Shown: positions 5,091 through 5,541 of the stretch, piece after piece
Numbering within the stretch: the first letter of the stretch is position 1
Layout of the letters: every line of letters begins with the position of its first letter
From: Actinomycetota bacterium
Lineage (GTDB): Bacteria; Actinomycetota; Actinomycetes; Mycobacteriales; Mycobacteriaceae
Length of the DNA: 5,541 nt
Assembly: GCA_005787665.1 (NCBI GenBank)
Contig: SYAB01000143.1
Location: forward strand, 1-5,541
Direction: 5' to 3'
Translations under genes and position numbers: made by a program
Notes under the pieces: model-generated
What the model saw: only the letters and a program-made list of their open reading frames with translations
What the model was told of the DNA's origin: nothing
Databases searched by the model: none

Positions 5091-5541
5091 CCGGACGGGG
5101 ATTGACGCGCCGGGGATTGACGCAGCGGGGGGGACTGAGACCGGACCGGCGCTGACCCGGGTGGAGATCCTCGGCGGAATCGGCCCGAACTGGTTCGCCT
5201 CTGTGATGGGCACCGGAATCGTCGCCAACGCCGGGGCCACTCTCCCCATCCATCTTCTCGGCCCCACCCATCTTCCGGGCCTGTACACCTTCACCCGCGT
5301 GATGTGGGTGATCGCCGCTCTGCTGTTGGTGGTGCTACTGGCCGTGATCGGTGGGCATGGGCTGCGGCACCCGACTGTGGCGCGCAGCCACGCCCGCAAC
5401 CCGCAAATGGCGCACTTCTACGGCGCGGCACCGATGGCACTGCTGACGGTGGCCTCCGGTGCGGTGTTGGTGGGCGGAGATCTTATCGGCGATCGCGCCG
5501 CGGTCGAACTGGCCTGGGCGCTGTGGATGGTGGGCACCGTC
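5083..5541 (+). CDS. TDT-family membrane transporter (TehA/SLAC1/Ssu1-like), 5' part only
   Basis: The frame from GTG 5083 is open for 153 codons to the window end. After a polar N-terminus of about 30 residues comes the family hallmark [19 protein letters not shown] (34–52) in the first membrane helix, then hydrophobic helices at about 70–90 ([21 protein letters not shown]), 111–132 and from 141. The TDT family has ten helices and includes anion channels and exporters: TehA, plant SLAC1, the malate carrier Mae1 and the sulfite exporter Ssu1. In this sulfur neighbourhood sulfite or another sulfur oxyanion is an attractive substrate, but this is inference; annotation pipelines often say C4-dicarboxylate or tellurite. 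GTG 5083 overlaps the regulator gene by 8 bp, suggesting translational coupling, though no good ribosome binding site is visible. GTG 5161 is an alternative start that still keeps the first helix. Five-residue repeats in the N-terminus ([15 protein letters not shown]) come from the DNA repeat at 5087–5131. Confidence 0.88.
   Translation, partial: MFDRTGIDAPGIDAAGGTETGPALTRVEILGGIGPNWFASVMGTGIVANAGATLPIHLLGPTHLPGLYTFTRVMWVIAALLLVVLLAVIGGHGLRHPTVARSHARNPQMAHFYGAAPMALLTVASGAVLVGGDLIGDRAAVELAWALWMVGTV
5087..5131 (+). repeat. three tandem 15-bp TTGAC…GGGG units at the regulator/transporter junction
   Basis: The units are TTGACCGGACGGGGA (5087–5101), TTGACGCGCCGGGGA (5102–5116) and TTGACGCAGCGGGGG (5117–5131). 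The last two share a 13-bp exact core at 5096–5108 and 5111–5123. The first unit contains the TGA stop of the regulator gene. The array lies in the 5' end of the transporter frame and is in frame with it. Confidence 0.85.

Noticed and set aside
4065..5399. 444-codon open frame on the minus strand across three genes
   Set aside because: It is antisense to two well-supported genes and the transporter start, has no family motif, and its composition is what a high-GC coding strand produces in its mirror frame.
1..5541. CRISPR arrays, tRNA or rRNA genes, insertion sequences
   Set aside because: No repeat-spacer pattern, no tRNA-like cloverleaf or rRNA sequence, and no transposase or terminal inverted repeats were seen; the only tandem repeats are the short coding ones listed.

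Overview
The window (about two thirds G+C, GTG/ATG starts, strong NNG/NNC codon bias) looks like a chromosome segment of a Mycobacterium or close relative. The best evidence is the sulfur genes: a CysN–CysC fusion end and an Rrf2-type regulator that reads, from memory, like orthologues of M. tuberculosis CysNC (Rv1286) and Rv1287. The species cannot be named from the sequence. All six genes lie on the + strand.

Layout. 1–826: 3' part of cysNC (end of the CysN barrel domain plus a complete APS kinase). 837–1565: cysQ, 10 bp downstream and surely co-transcribed; it removes the PAP (3'-phosphoadenosine 5'-phosphate) released when PAPS is used. 1566–1855: non-coding, ending in a promoter. 1856–3052: exported protein of unknown function with an Ala/Pro/Glu-rich, basic-ended tail. 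3077–3111: a perfect 16-bp hairpin, probably a terminator. 3053–3357: non-coding, again ending in a promoter. 3358–4557: a second exported or membrane-anchored protein of unknown function with the same general plan. 4614–5090: Rrf2-family regulator without cluster-binding cysteines. 5083–5541: start of a TDT-family (TehA/SLAC1/Ssu1-like) membrane transporter, overlapping the regulator gene by 8 bp and cut by the window end.

Reading as a whole. The outer genes make a coherent sulfur-assimilation neighbourhood: APS activation, PAP disposal, a probable sulfur/cysteine regulator and an anion channel-like transporter that could export sulfite. Between them sit two genes with no obvious link to sulfur, each with its own promoter. 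Their promoters are strikingly alike: two CTCAG units exactly 11 bp apart, the second ending 1 bp before a TANNNT -10 box. This geometry resembles binding sites of mycobacterial OmpR-family response regulators (PhoP, MprA), and suggests the two exported proteins answer to one signal, perhaps envelope stress. That shared promoter and the two uncharacterised proteins are the most interesting content. A triple 15-bp tandem repeat at the regulator/transporter junction is the other notable structure.
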